Assembly: GCF_000005505.3 (NCBI RefSeq)
Contig: NC_016131.3
Coordinates: forward strand, 40,196,855 to 40,260,854
Length of the DNA: 64,000 nt
Direction of reading: 5' to 3'
DNA from: Brachypodium distachyon
Taxonomy: Eukaryota; Streptophyta; Magnoliopsida; Poales; Poaceae
Positions 47,902-58,849 of this stretch are shown in pieces. Both the position numbers and the translations under genes were made by a program. The notes under the pieces are model-generated. The model worked only from the letters and a program-made list of their open reading frames with translations. It was not told where the DNA came from and searched no databases. Numbering within the stretch: position 1 is the first letter of the stretch; each line of letters opens with the position of its first letter.

Positions 47902-50900
47902 GGTCCAGTCAACTCAATCTGATTGGGACGTGGATGTCAGGGCAACCACCCCAGGTTTTGATGAAGCGATGGTGGTCAGCGAGTGGTCTTGAGCGGCTAG
48001 GGCTGCGGAGTGTCCAGGTCATGTGGCGCTAGGGATGGGCATTCAGGTAATATTGTTATCGGTTTGGTCATTTCGGGTTTGCAAAAAACACAGGTTTCCT
48101 GAAATGAAAACCGAACCCACTCTTGAGTAGCGTAAATACTTGGGAACCCGTACGGACCAAAAATTCGGTTTTGTCTGTTAGGGTACAAGAAACCATCTTC
48201 TGTGGTAACCTCCAGGCTCCAGAGGGCTCCAAGCCTCCAAATCCAGGTCACTGTTATGGCATTTCATTGTTCAAGAAATCAGTAATCGGTAACTGCTCGG
48301 TCGGGTAGGGATTAGCGATTAATCGGTTATCGGACTGATTAATCGGTTTAATCGGTCGACTATTACACTATATAGTATATATAATTATATATTGGCCTAC
48401 TTGCCGCATGAGAATCTTGGGAAGGTGCAGCCATCTAAAACAAATCAAGAGAAGCAAAGGCATCAGTGAAAATAGATGGGAGCAGCAGCAGCTTGGGAGG
48501 AAGCAAAGGCATCATTGAAGCTCTTCAAGGCTTCGAGCAGGGGCTGGCCGGCGGATTAATCCCGATTAATCGGTTGTCAGACCGATTAATCGGCTTGGGC
48601 GATTAACTGCGGCGATAAGTGTTAATCTGCACGGTGGTCTGCCGATCAGCGATTAATCGGCCGATTAATCGCTGAATCGGCCGATTTCTTGAACAATGTG
48701 GCATTTATGGCTGCGGAACAGGCAACAAAAAAGTACTAATAAGATTCAGAATTCCAGAGCCAATTTGGACCCTAATTCCGGCCGTTGTCGATTTGGTGCT
48801 CGCTTGGGTGGTTGCATCACCGCTTGTTGACATTGGTTGCAGGCTCGCCGGAGCTCCCAGCTTCATGCAGTGTCTGGGTCGAAAAGGTCTGCCTGGCAAA
48901 GATGCAATCTTGCCGCTGGGGATCTCCTGAACGGGCCACTGTCACGTTTGAGGATAGGAGTTTGTCTTATTGATGTCGTAGCGGCAACTGGGAACCCCAC
49001 ATGTGTGGGTTGCTAGGGCAAAAACGGGTTTTGAGGTACTTATGCCTCTGGTCAGGCCTTACATGGAGTGGAAAATAAGGAGTTAGTGCTTTATTTATTA
49101 GGGTATGTGGTCTGTTCAGCTTCCATGGACTCGAATCTGACTTTAGAATCATAGACCAAACAGCAGCAGGATTGTGGCCAAACCCCGAGAACCGAACTAC
49201 CCGGCAATTTGGTGTATTTGAGTCTGGCCCGGTTTTTGGATTTTCGTCAGAATGTGCCCACCCCTATGTGGCGCTTGAGCTCGTGGGGGCATGAGGTGCA
49301 TGTTAGGCAAGCGGCCCTCAAATGTGTTGTCAGTGGCTTTCGCAGGGCGCAGGGTGTCTCTGTATGTGGGTTGTGGTGCAGGCGTTTGGACACGTGCCAT
49401 GTAGGTGGCGAGTTTGCGCCGTTGGCAGGTGCAAGTTCCAGGCCTATTTGAGCTAGGTGGGCTGCGTGTGCCTGTTGGTTGTTTTTGACCGGTTTCCGTC
49501 ATTAACCGGTCAACTGTGAGGCTTTCGGTCCTGTTTCCCTTGTAAGCTGGATCAATTCTTTCTGCTTAATGAATAGCCAGAGCTCCTGTTAGTTGCCTGA
49601 AAAGAGAGGTTGGGAGAGAGAGAGAGAGGTGAATTGTGTGGATGGAAGGCCAGTAAGGGGAAAGAAAGAGATTCCTGGAATTGTACTTGCAAAGTTAATT
49701 AGGGACTCAAGCACCTTATGGTGCGTGGCAGCACCGCATGCTGCAACAAATGGCCACTGGTACAATTTTGACACACGGTGAACCAATTACACTATTTCTG
49801 TGACAATTTTAGACATACTTCCACCTATCTCGCAAGTTGTGTGTGGTGAGTCGTTCTACGTGTGGTGAACCAATTAATAATATTTACAATGGTCATGTGT
49901 TGAAACTAATCCGCCATTTTAAGGGTTCACGAGCAAATTATAAATTTTACGCTGTCGTCAGCAAACAAAAGCAGTGCCCAATAGCTAAATCTGCCAAGTA
50001 ATACTGTTATGTGTCATTAGGGTGTATCAACAAACAAGTGCAGTGTCGAATAGCCAAAACTGTTGACTAATACTTTTACGTGTCGTATTATAACGGAAGG
50101 ATTGCTAGAGTTGAGAGAGTCACATTGGCATGTTCAGTGGTGTTGGCAGGTGCTTCATCTTTGTCCCCGCCAGGAGGACCAGCTTCAGGCTTTCGTCCTT
50201 CTTTGAGAGCTTTTCTTATTTCAGCAGCTTTCCAGATGGCATATTTCTGCTTCTGCTCAAGCTGTCAAAGGCCAGTTAAAGCATAAATACAAACATGATC
50301 CCGTAAATTGAACATATATCAAGACCATTGTATAGTACAATTGTAGACATTAGCATATTAAGGCTAAATCAAGATTGCGGTCATAAATGTAGACATTAGC
50401 ATATTACACTTACATCAGGTTGAAGTTCGCCAAATTGATTGAGAATCTCAAAAAATATGCTGGCTGCATAGAATGTTTTTGCAGTGTTTCTGCAAAATGT
50501 GCAGATTTATTGTAAATGCATTGGTGAAATTGCAAATACATAATGCTGATATGATTGAAGCATAATAATAATAGTTCAGAATAATACATGTCAGCTCGTC
50601 CAGCACGATCCTGTTTGTCTGCTTTAGCAAAAACGCTCGATGCAAAACCCTCTAAATGTAGATGGTCATCAGGCCCCAAGGTCAATGATTTCTTATCCTG
50701 CAGGATGGAAAACTTAATCAGGACTACAATCTGAGAAAACAAACAATCTACACTGCAGGAAATTAAAGGCACAATAACAGAAGATATACTCCCTCCGTTC
50801 CATATTAAGTGTCACAAGTTGTCTAAATACGACGCATCTTAGTGTGTAGGCACATGCTTATCTAGACAAAGTTGTGACACAGTAATAAGGGACGGAGGGA

Positions 50901-52093
50901 GTATAAAGGAGTACTGTTTTAAAATGGCTGAAACCAAGGGACCCAGTTGTGCCCCACTGCCCCCATCCTAAAAAGACTAGGGGTGAGTTTGGTTTTAGCC
51001 CAACCTGTTCTAAAATGGCTGAAACCCCAGATTTGCCAAATGTTTGCAAGAAGAATGAACTACAGTTGGCTAAGGAGCATTGGATTGCCAAAATTTTGGC
51101 AACCATCCAAACAAGAGCCAAATTTTTGGCCGTGACCAAAACGTTGGTAGGTTTGGTCATCAACCAAATACACCTAGGTACTTTGAGTTCAAAAAAAATA
51201 CACCCTAGGTACCCATACAAGTGAATGAATGGCAACCCAAAAGTCAATGTCATCACCGAGCATTATCATCACTTTTGGAACCCAACAAGAAGTGGCCACA
51301 AGGCCACGAAGAACACAATACTAGAAACTTGATACCGATTCAATTCAGTGCCAACAAAAGATCAGCACAAATCGTTAAGTAGTTTGGAGTATCCCAACAA
51401 TAGCATACGTTGCTTGCTGAAGCTGCTTCCAGGACCCAGGTGTAATACTTCGATATAATCATACATACGGTCATTAAATGTTCCTCGGTTTCAGCATTCC
51501 TAGGATTTAGATGGAATCATGGGACTTCATAAACTCTTCCTTAGAGTTCACTCAGATACCATGCAACTCAAGTAAGATATAGCCTTGTTCTGCTTATGCA
51601 GTCACGGAATTGGGTGCTAACCTTTAGCCTTGTAAGAAGTGATTACTTATGACGTCAAAACAAAACATATCACTGTTCTACTCTCCAAACCCTAATTGCC
51701 ACAAATGTAACAGATCTAAACTAAACTAGAGTTCACAGCTCCTTAGTTTTTTTCCCTCGGAAAACAAGAGAAAGGAAAAGGGGACAGATATACAGACCTT
51801 CTCGAGCTGGTTCATGAGGGATACAAGGATGGAGTTGGTGGTCTTGGTACGTTCCTTCTGCGGGATCACCAGTCCCTTCTCCATCGCATATAACCGACCT
51901 GTTCGAACCAAATCCAAATTTTAGACCAAACCCTAGCAATAGGCGATTAGGGAAATTGCTGCAAGGAAGATAGATCATAGATGGGAGAGCATCTCTCACA
52001 GTAGTACGCGACGAGGGGCTCGTGCTTCTGCAGCTCGTCGGCGCGCTGCAGGTAGGGCAGCAGCCCCTTGGCCGGCTCCGTGTCGCTCCCCAT
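46144..52093 (-). CDS. LIP5/Vta1-like activator of the ESCRT ATPase SKD1, 7 exons
   Basis: LIP5 (Vta1 in yeast) stimulates the AAA-ATPase SKD1/VPS4, which recycles ESCRT-III during multivesicular body formation. Minus-strand exons: 52093-52000, 51898-51798, 50697-50588, 50489-50414, 50261-50124, 47148-47077, 46986-46144. GT-AG introns and matching phases give 1434 nt, 477 aa. The N-terminal Vta1/MIT-like domain (about 1-155) has LLPYLQRADELQKHEPLVAY, TKTTNSILVSLMNQLEKDKK and KADKQDRAGRAD. The long middle is rich in Pro, Ser, Tyr and Thr with repeated YSSP blocks. The C-terminal Vta1 helices (about 435-477) have KIAEAHKAARFAVGALAFDD, the SKD1-binding part. The exon 5 end (after HAN) is the least certain junction. 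Intron 5 is about 3 kb and full of transposons. Confidence 0.92.
47226..47307. mobile_element. short, nearly perfect palindromic Stowaway MITE (82 bp)
   Basis: The ends CTCCCTCCG and CGGAGGGAG are flanked by TA. The two arms (aattaactgacgtggatttgtat and its complement) pair almost completely, leaving a loop of only a few bases. It lies in LIP5 intron 5. Confidence 0.95.
47860..47902 (+). repeat. (AG)n microsatellite
   Basis: About 16 AG units run with one interruption (agacagag). It is in LIP5 intron 5. A second AG-rich stretch lies near 49610-49630. Confidence 0.9.
48030..49266. mobile_element. non-autonomous hAT element (1237 bp)
   Basis: Terminal inverted repeats TAGGGATGGGCA (48030-48041) and TGCCCACCCCTA (49255-49266) are flanked by the 8-bp duplication TGTGGCGC at 48022-48029 and 49267-49274. 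An 8-bp duplication and a TAGGG(A/G)TGGGCA end are typical of hAT. No transposase frame is present. About a third of its length is a second hAT MITE. Confidence 0.9.
48265..48698. mobile_element. hAT-type MITE (434 bp) nested in the hAT element
   Basis: Terminal inverted repeats CATTGTTCAAGAAATC are perfect over 16 bp (48265-48280 and 48683-48698). The 8-bp duplication TGGCATTT lies at 48257-48264 and 48699-48706. The subterminal regions hold about seven copies of gattaatcgg or close variants in both halves, which could be transposase-binding sites. No coding capacity exists. Confidence 0.93.
50789..50901. mobile_element. Stowaway MITE (113 bp)
   Basis: CTCCCTCCG and CGGAGGGAG lie at the ends with TA at 50787-50788 and 50902-50903. 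Inside, aagtgtcacaagttgtcta pairs with tagacaaagttgtgacac. It sits in LIP5 intron 2. Confidence 0.95.
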
Positions 52094-52516
52094 CAGCAGC
52101 GGGAGATGTCTGCCTAGCTACAGGAGGGCGGCGGCAGATATCGCCGGAGGTAGGGCGCAACGGTGGGGGTTTGGATTCGGGAGATTCGGTTGTGGTTTGG
52201 TTTGATTTGGTAGGTTTTCTGTCTTGCAAGTCGTTGCAGCTGCGTGCTGCTTCGTCGGGAAGATGAGGGGAAGAAGCTTCGGATCGTGGGGTGATTTTAC
52301 AAGGAAGTGCCTGGTGTTATTGCGCGGTTGTTTCCCAGTCCTTCCGCTGTTTCACCCTCGAGTCTCGACCGTCCGATCACACGATGAACTGTTCGTGCAA
52401 AGACACCGTTGCTCCGTTCGGATGCAGGAACGGAGAACTGGATGCTAGAATTGTACGGCAACTAGATGATGCACCAACAGCTGTCAAAAACAGACGATCC
52501 GCCAATAACGTATAAA
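52047..52516 (-). promoter_or_regulatory. LIP5 exon-1/5'-upstream region, original copy of a duplication
   Basis: From inside exon 1 upstream to 52516 this sequence is repeated at 53056-53528. It includes the start codon at 52093-52091 and about 420 bp of putative 5' UTR and promoter. The far end (52511 tataaa) is directly joined to an inserted element, so the natural promoter is cut at about 420 bp. Confidence 0.8.
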
Positions 52517-53055
52517 CTAGACGAGACCCCGCGCGTTGCAGCGGGAACCTATGTTGTATTGAAGAGCAATATTTGGACTACTATTATATGTTTTGCTGGG
52601 ATTTTAATAAATTAAATCAGGAAATATATGGCAAGATTTGTTTATTGTTGTCGGTCTTAGTCCCTTCTCCACTCAAAAAATTGTACATGTGATGTACCTT
52701 TCATGATGTACTTGAAGATGGAACTGACATTGTTGAAAGGATGGACATGAGATAGTTGTGAGACGTTTTTTAAGTGGTCCACATTGGTTGTTGTGTTGTA
52801 TTCTTCATCTTTGTAAGAACATCCACGTACCTATTGTGCACTTCTTTTGCTGAAAGAGCCGAGGGGGAGGTAGAATATTGTTTGTTGCATAACGTTGCAC
52901 TGGCATCCTGGACAAAAATAGATATGTGTGTTAACAATTAGGAAAGATGAACTGAGTCGAACAAACATACATGTACACCAAGATGCTCCTGAGTCGTGAC
53001 AGAAAACATTTGGTCCCTTACGAAAATTCGGTATTGAAGTCCTGCAAAGTCGCAT
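52517..53055. mobile_element. element between the two LIP5 promoter copies
   Basis: It begins ctagacgagaccccgcgcg and includes gcgcgttgcagcggg, a motif like that at the start of the 43777 insertion. The rest is AT-rich without ORFs. No terminal inverted repeat or target duplication was found, so its ends are set only by the edges of the flanking duplicated copies. Confidence 0.4.
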
Positions 53056-53528
53056 TGCAGGTAGGGGAGCAGTAGCCCCTTGGCCGGCTCCGTGTCGCTC
53101 CCAGCAGCGGGAGATGTCTGCCTAGCTACAGGAGGGCAGCAGCGGATATAGTCGGAGGTAGGGCGCGACGGTGGGGATTTGGATTTGGGAGATTTGGTTG
53201 CGGTTTGGTTTGATTTGGTAGGTTTTCTGTCTTGCAAGTCGTTGCAGCTGCGTGCCGCTTCGTCGCGAAGGAAATAAGGGGGGAGAAGCTTCGGATTGTG
53301 GGGTGATTTTACAAGGAAGTGGCTGGTGTTATTGCGCGGTTGTTTTCCAGTCCTTCCGTTGTTTCACCCTCGATTCTCGACCGTCCGATCACACGATGAA
53401 CCATTCGTGCAAAGACATTGTTGCTCCGTTCAGGTGCAGGAACGGAGAAATGGATCGTAGAATTGTACAACGACTAGATGATGCACCAACAACCGTCAAA
53501 AACAGATGATGCACCAACAATGTATAAA
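53056..53528 (-). pseudogene. duplicated LIP5 promoter and partial exon 1, start codon lost
   Basis: This repeats 52047-52516 at roughly 90% identity. On the minus strand it still reads GSDTEPAKGLLLPYLQ. The bases around the start codon are shortened (cgctcccagcagcggg here against cgctccccatcagcagcggg), which removes the ATG. One extra codon (third Leu) is present. Exon 1 then breaks off with no donor site. The copy cannot make LIP5 by itself. Confidence 0.85.
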
Positions 53529-53754
53529 TAAATGTTTTAAATTAACTACAATTAATGGAAAAAGATATAAAAATGTTCTGATTTTACATTTAGAAAACAA
53601 CTAAACCTAAGAAGCATGCGACAAAATGTGTATAAAAGGAGAAAAACTTTAAAAAAAAGAAAACATGATTGAATTGATGAGGTGCGTGATCTAAATTTAT
53701 AGAACAATACAAAAATGTAAAATTGATGACATATACATATAACATGCACACACT
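53529..53754. other. AT-rich spacer
   Basis: No feature was recognised in this short A-rich stretch beyond the LIP5 promoter copy. Confidence 0.3.
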
Positions 53755-54189
53755 TTGTCTATTTTGTCAGTCTCTTTTCAGCACAAACGACGCCGAGGAC
53801 GGCTTTTCTTTCAAGAAAGGGAGGATGATATGGACATGATCACCATGGATACGACCATTAGAACCCTAATTGTTGGTGTATCTAATAACAATTATAATAA
53901 GGTGAATTCAATTACAAAATGTTTTCAATATGTTACTTGCAATGAGGCGGAGCTACTATCTTGTGTAATCTTATTATGCAGACATCTTAATGAACTTTAC
54001 AAATCCAAAGTGAAGATGAAGTGTGATAGCCTGCAAAGGGAGATTCAAAGTGAAGCCTATCAAGTCTACTTTCCAACAAATCAAACGGCACATGATTCGG
54101 AGCTTGCTAGAGAAAGATATCACGAATTAAAGTTGAATCCGATTCGGATCCGAGCTGCCAGGAGACCCGAATTTGTTTTAATCACCTAG
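53755..54189 (+). other. unidentified 144-codon open frame at a retroelement edge
   Basis: The beginning (RRRGRLFFQEREDDMDMI) resembles the tail of gypsy pol proteins in this window (FQGGEDDEDIPS). The remainder has no recognised domain. It sits just before LTR-like sequence on the same strand, and a gaaagggaggatga polypurine-like stretch lies at about 53815. It is probably retroelement-derived and may not be a gene. Confidence 0.3.
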
Positions 54190-54842
54190 GCCGTATCCGG
54201 AGTCCAAATCAAGCAAACAAGTACTTGTTGGAAAGGTAATTACAAAACCTTTCCAACGGATCTGGTCCCATCAATAGATTCAACTCGTGCTGACCGTGAC
54301 GGACAAAACAAGCTGACGGATCTGTTTTTCTGTTTCCTAAAGAGTTGTAGTTTGTTAGGAAACTTAGAGATAGAGTTGGATTTCGGCCTCCTTACTCAAG
54401 GTGGACGAAAATATCTCTCCCTCCTCCTTTATATACCCCATGAGCCCCCCCCTAAGGAGCCTTGGGTTTTGATTAGATAAAGTTTAGCCATCTTTGCTAC
54501 TTTCGTGTAATCGCGTGTGTCGGTTAGACCACCTGTTTTACCGTCGTCAAGACTCCAACTTATCGTCTTGTTGAGACATTGGTTTGATATAGTATACTCG
54601 CAATTTGAGATTGCATCCGCTATTTATCTTGTTCTTGCTTGTTCTTCGATTGCTTGCAGGAACAAAGACCTTCGTGGTCAGGTTGATCGTGCCCCCGCGT
54701 GATTAATAACCTTCTGGAGTTGGCGTATCGATTGCTAAGACGCTGCCTCCTAGGCCGTAGTCGGATCGTCAACGTCACCTCCTACCCAAATCGAGAGTTA
54801 TCAATCTCATCGAAAGATCGGGCGACCCGCACCCGTATCAGG
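53825..54842 (+). mobile_element. gypsy-type LTR, probably solo or truncated
   Basis: The region has a TATA box (ctttatatacccc, near 54425) followed by R/U5-like sequence. It ends in cacccgtatca near 54842, an ending typical of gypsy LTRs. A polypurine-like tract precedes the proposed start. No internal region follows. The limits are approximate and no 5-bp duplication was confirmed. Confidence 0.45.
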
Positions 54843-54969
54843 AGTGTAAGCGGGATACGAGTTGGATCCGATCCAATTCGGCCCCATCCCCTTAAGTGTG
54901 CAACCCTACAGGTTCGTGGTCAAACGGACACAACTACGAGTCCGAACACAGGTTCCGACCCAAGTCGAT

Positions 54970-55575
54970 AGTCAGCAGCGGCGCCGAGCAGCACGTGCTG
55001 ACTCCTGAATAACCACAAAGTATATTGACGAACTATACAATGTGTCCACATGCAACATTCCTTCTGCCTCACGATATGTGTGTCGAGCTCAAGGCGAGTA
55101 CTTGTCATCCTTGTGTATAACTCGACTCTCTTCTCAATCTCGTGATTCAGATTCCCGAACGGGTTAATGCTTAACCCAAGTCGCATGGCCATGCTTTCCG
55201 AATCTGATCACTCGAGAGGGCCCAGAGATATCTCTCCCAAAGGGAGGGGCAAATCCATCTTGATCAACCATGACTTGCAGCATGCTTCTCAGCAAACCCA
55301 AAAGCTTCCTTTATAACTACCCAGTTATGGAGTAGCGTTTGGTAACCCCTAAGTAAGCCGATTCACATCCCAAGCTCATGCGATGACCTCAGTTCTAGAA
55401 CTGGCATAAACATCATACTTAAGACTAACAAATGACAATCATCTCGTTGTGTCTCAGTGCGGGTCTGTCTGACCCGGCAATCTCATTGTCGAGTCCAATG
55501 CTATCAGTTGGCAACACCTTGCCCTATAACTTGTGAAACATAGTCATCATACTGAGTCACATTGCTAGTCAAGGT
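54970..55575 (-). mobile_element. copia-type LTR, 3' portion (continues at 63029-63214)
   Basis: The minus strand resembles the middle and end of grass copia LTRs of the type starting at 63214. Landmarks are ctagcaatgtgactcag, gagattgccgggtcagac and ggagagatatctctgggcc. The order and orientation match a single LTR interrupted by the gypsy sequence. The family placement rests on memory and needs an alignment. The low-coordinate end is approximate. Confidence 0.5.
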
Positions 55576-55840
55576 TGCCCAATCTACGAGCACGCAGGCC
55601 CAACTCACACTTAGGCAAATAAACCATGTCGTAGGCAACCCTATGTGTGTCACATGCTCATCGACGTGCGCTGATGCCTTAGACATGTTTGACGTGTCAT
55701 AGGACTTGTCCTAGCATCAGCCACGATAACTTCTATTGCTGGTTGATTTCCTCCTCTTCATGTGGTGCGCCGGCCTCCCTCTCCTCCCTCGCGCTCTTCT
55801 TGATATTGGAAATCAACGGGAATGGATCTTGCTACAACTC

Positions 55841-58837
55841 TCATCCTCCACGTGCAAGGCTTGAAACATCTTCAAATCTGATCATACATAAATGCATAGA
55901 CTTAGGTAGTATAAAGCTCTCATCAATTAAAACATCAGATTCAATTAAGAGTGAGTTCACCTGTTGTTCAAGTAGCTTCGCACGTGCTCTTGTTATTGGC
56001 CCAAGTCTAACTTCATTGGGCTTGTCTTGTGCAGCAACATCATCATTTGGAGTTGATGATAAAGAACTAGGGATGTCCTCATCATCCTCCCCCCCTTGAA
56101 AAGGCGTCGACCCCGACACAACAAGGTCTTCTCCAGCATACGGCGTCAAATCAGCAACATTTAATGTATTACTAACGCCAAACTCATCGGTTGGAAGATC
56201 AATCTTGTATGCATTGTTATTAATCCTGGCAAGCACTTTATATGGTCCAGCACCACGTGGTTGCAACTTGGACTTACGACGCTCTGGAAATCTGTCCTTG
56301 CGATAGTGTACCCAAACCATGTCGCCGGGCTAAAACAACACCTCCTTGCGCTTCTTGTTCACACGGTCAGCGGTGTACTTGCCTTTCTTCTCAATTGCTT
56401 CTTTTGTCTTCTCATGGATCTTCCTCACAAAATCTGCCTCTTGGATGCCTCCATGTCGGCGCGCTCTTGCATGGGTAGAGGCAGCAAATTAAGGGGTGTA
56501 ATGGGTTTAAAACCATAGACCACCTCGAAGGGACAGAGCTGCGTTGTTGAGTGTACCGCCCTGTTATATGCAAACTCCACATGCGGCAAACAATCTTCCC
56601 ACTCATGTAGGTTCTTCTTGATCATGGATCACAGCAATATTGATAGTGTGCGATGCACCTCCGTTTTACCATCTATTTGGGGATGACAAGTTGTACTGAA
56701 CAATAACTTTGTCCCGAGCTTGCCCCAAAGCGTCTTCTAGAAATAGCTCATAAACTTCACATCACGATCAGAAACAATCGTCTTTGATACTCCATGTAAG
56801 CGTACAGTGTCCCTGAAAAACAAATTAGCAATATGCGACGCATCGTCGCTCTTGTGGCAAGCAATAAAATGTGCCATCTTGGAAAAACGATCTACTACCA
56901 CAAAGATTGAATCATGTCATCTTCTAGTCCTAGGCAATCCTAACACAAAATCCATGCTTATATCTTCCCAAGGAGTAGTAGGAGCAAGAAGAGGAGTATA
57001 CAAACCATGAGGCTTCAGCTTGGACTTTGACTTATTGCAAGTGATACACCGTTTCACAAACCTGTCCACATCACGCCTCATCTTAGGCCAATAAAAATGA
57101 TCAGCGAGCATAAGCAATGTCTTCTCACGTCCAAAGTGACCCATCAAACCGCCCGCATGGGATTCCTGCAACAATAGCAAACGCACGGACGATTCTGGAA
57201 CACATAGTTTGTTAGCTCTAAACAACAGGCCATCATGTATGTGATATTTTTCCCATGCTTTCCCTGCTGTACAAAGAGAATATGGTGCGGCAAAGTCACG
57301 ATCAGCAGCATATAAATCACGCAAAGTCTCTAAACCAGGAACTTTAACATCCAAAAGTGTCAATAACATATTTTTCCTAGATAGAGCATCAGCCACCACA
57401 TTATCTTTACCCTTCTTATGCTTAATAATGTACGTGAAAGACTCAATAAATTCAACCCACTTAGCATGATGTTTATGTAAATTGGATTGAGCTTTCAAAT
57501 ATTTCAATGGCTCATGATCAGAATGTATGATAAATTACTTTGGCCACAAATAATGTTGCCAAACCTTAAGAACACGAACAAGAGCATACAATTCTTTATC
57601 ATAAACAGGATAGTTCAATTGTGCACCATTCAATTTTTCAGAAAAATAAGCAATCGGTCTACCCTCTTGCATCAACACACCTCCAATACCAATTCCACTA
57701 GCATCACACGCAATCTCAAATTGTTTAGTGAAATCAGGAAGTACAAGCAAAGGTGCAGTAGTCAAACGACGTTTTAGTTCATCAAAAGCATTATCTTTGG
57801 ATGGGCCCCAAACAAACTCAACACCTTTTTTAGTTAACTCATTCAAATGTGCAACAATAGTACTGAAATCTTTCACAAAACGCCTATAGAAACCAGCAAG
57901 ACCGTGAAAACTTCGTACTTGACTAACATTCATTGGAGTAGGCCAATTTTTAATAGCTTCAATTTTAGAATCATCTACCTCAACTCCATGTTTAAAAACA
58001 ACATATCCCAGAAATATGACCTTATCTTTGCAAAATGTGCACTTATCAAGATTACCATAAAGCCTAGCATGACGCAACACTTGCAAAACTTGTCGAATAT
58101 GATCACAATGTTCAGATTCATTGCGGCTGTAAATTAATATATCATCAAAGTACACAACCACAAATTTCCTATGAAGTGCCTTAAAACATGGTTCATCAAA
58201 CGCATGAAAGTACTAGGTGCATTAGTTAACCCAAAAGGCATGACTAACCACTCATATAACCCGAATTTTGTTTTAAAGGTTGTCTTCCATTCATCCCCTT
58301 CTTTCATTCTAATTTGATGATAACCACTACGCAAATCAATTTTAGAAAAAACAGCAGCACCACTCAATTCATCTAGCATATCTTCCAAACATGGAATGGG
58401 ATGATGATATCGAATAGTGATGTTATTTATAGCTCTACAATCTACGCACATGCGCCATGTACCATCTTTCTTAGGAACTAAAATAACAGGAACAACACAT
58501 GGACTTAAACTTACGCGAATATAACCTCAGTTGAGAAGCCCTTGTACTTGTTTCTGAATTTCTTTCGTTTCCTCAGGGTTGGTGCGATAGGGGGCTCGAT
58601 TGGGCAGCGACGCACCGGGTATCAAATCGATTTGATGTTCTATACCACGCAAGGGTGGCAAACCAGCGGGTACCTCTCCGGGAACACATCGTTGAAATCC
58701 TGTAAAACATGAGAAACACCAATAGGCAGTGGGATCATGTCGTTAGTAGAAAGCAAAACACCTTTGCACATAAGCACAAAAGGCGTCAAAGTAGGATCCT
58801 CGCTGAACTCTCTCAAATCATATTTGGTGGCTAGCAT
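55841..58837 (-). pseudogene. gypsy pol: reverse transcriptase, RNase H, integrase (broken)
   Basis: On the minus strand the order is: RT start (58837-58640); RT core [19 protein letters not shown] and [17 protein letters not shown] (58451-58134); catalytic [11 protein letters not shown] and RNase [17 protein letters not shown] (58161-57535). Then come integrase with HH-CC zinc finger ([24 protein letters not shown]) and start of its core (57507-56917), the core continuing with [10 protein letters not shown] and LHEWEDCLPHVEFAYN (to 56425), and the tail VWVHYRKDRFPERRKSKL to LGPITRARAKLLEQQVNSL (56320-55841). At least five frameshifts or stops break it, including a stop at 57535 after HYLWPK. 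RT-RNaseH-integrase order is that of Ty3/gypsy. No chromodomain was noticed. Confidence 0.9.
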
Positions 58838-58849
58838 TACTAAGGAATT

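Larger units (their letters stand above)
47905..49600 (+). mobile_element. probable LINE 3'-UTR-like sequence hosting a hAT element
   Basis: The sequence on both sides of the hAT element joins smoothly at tgtggcgcttgagctcg. It ends with ttctgcttaatgaatagcc, a style of ending common in grass LINE 3' UTRs. No coding part remains and no A-tail is clear. AG-rich sequence flanks both sides, so it may have landed in the microsatellite. The LINE assignment is tentative. Confidence 0.35.
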
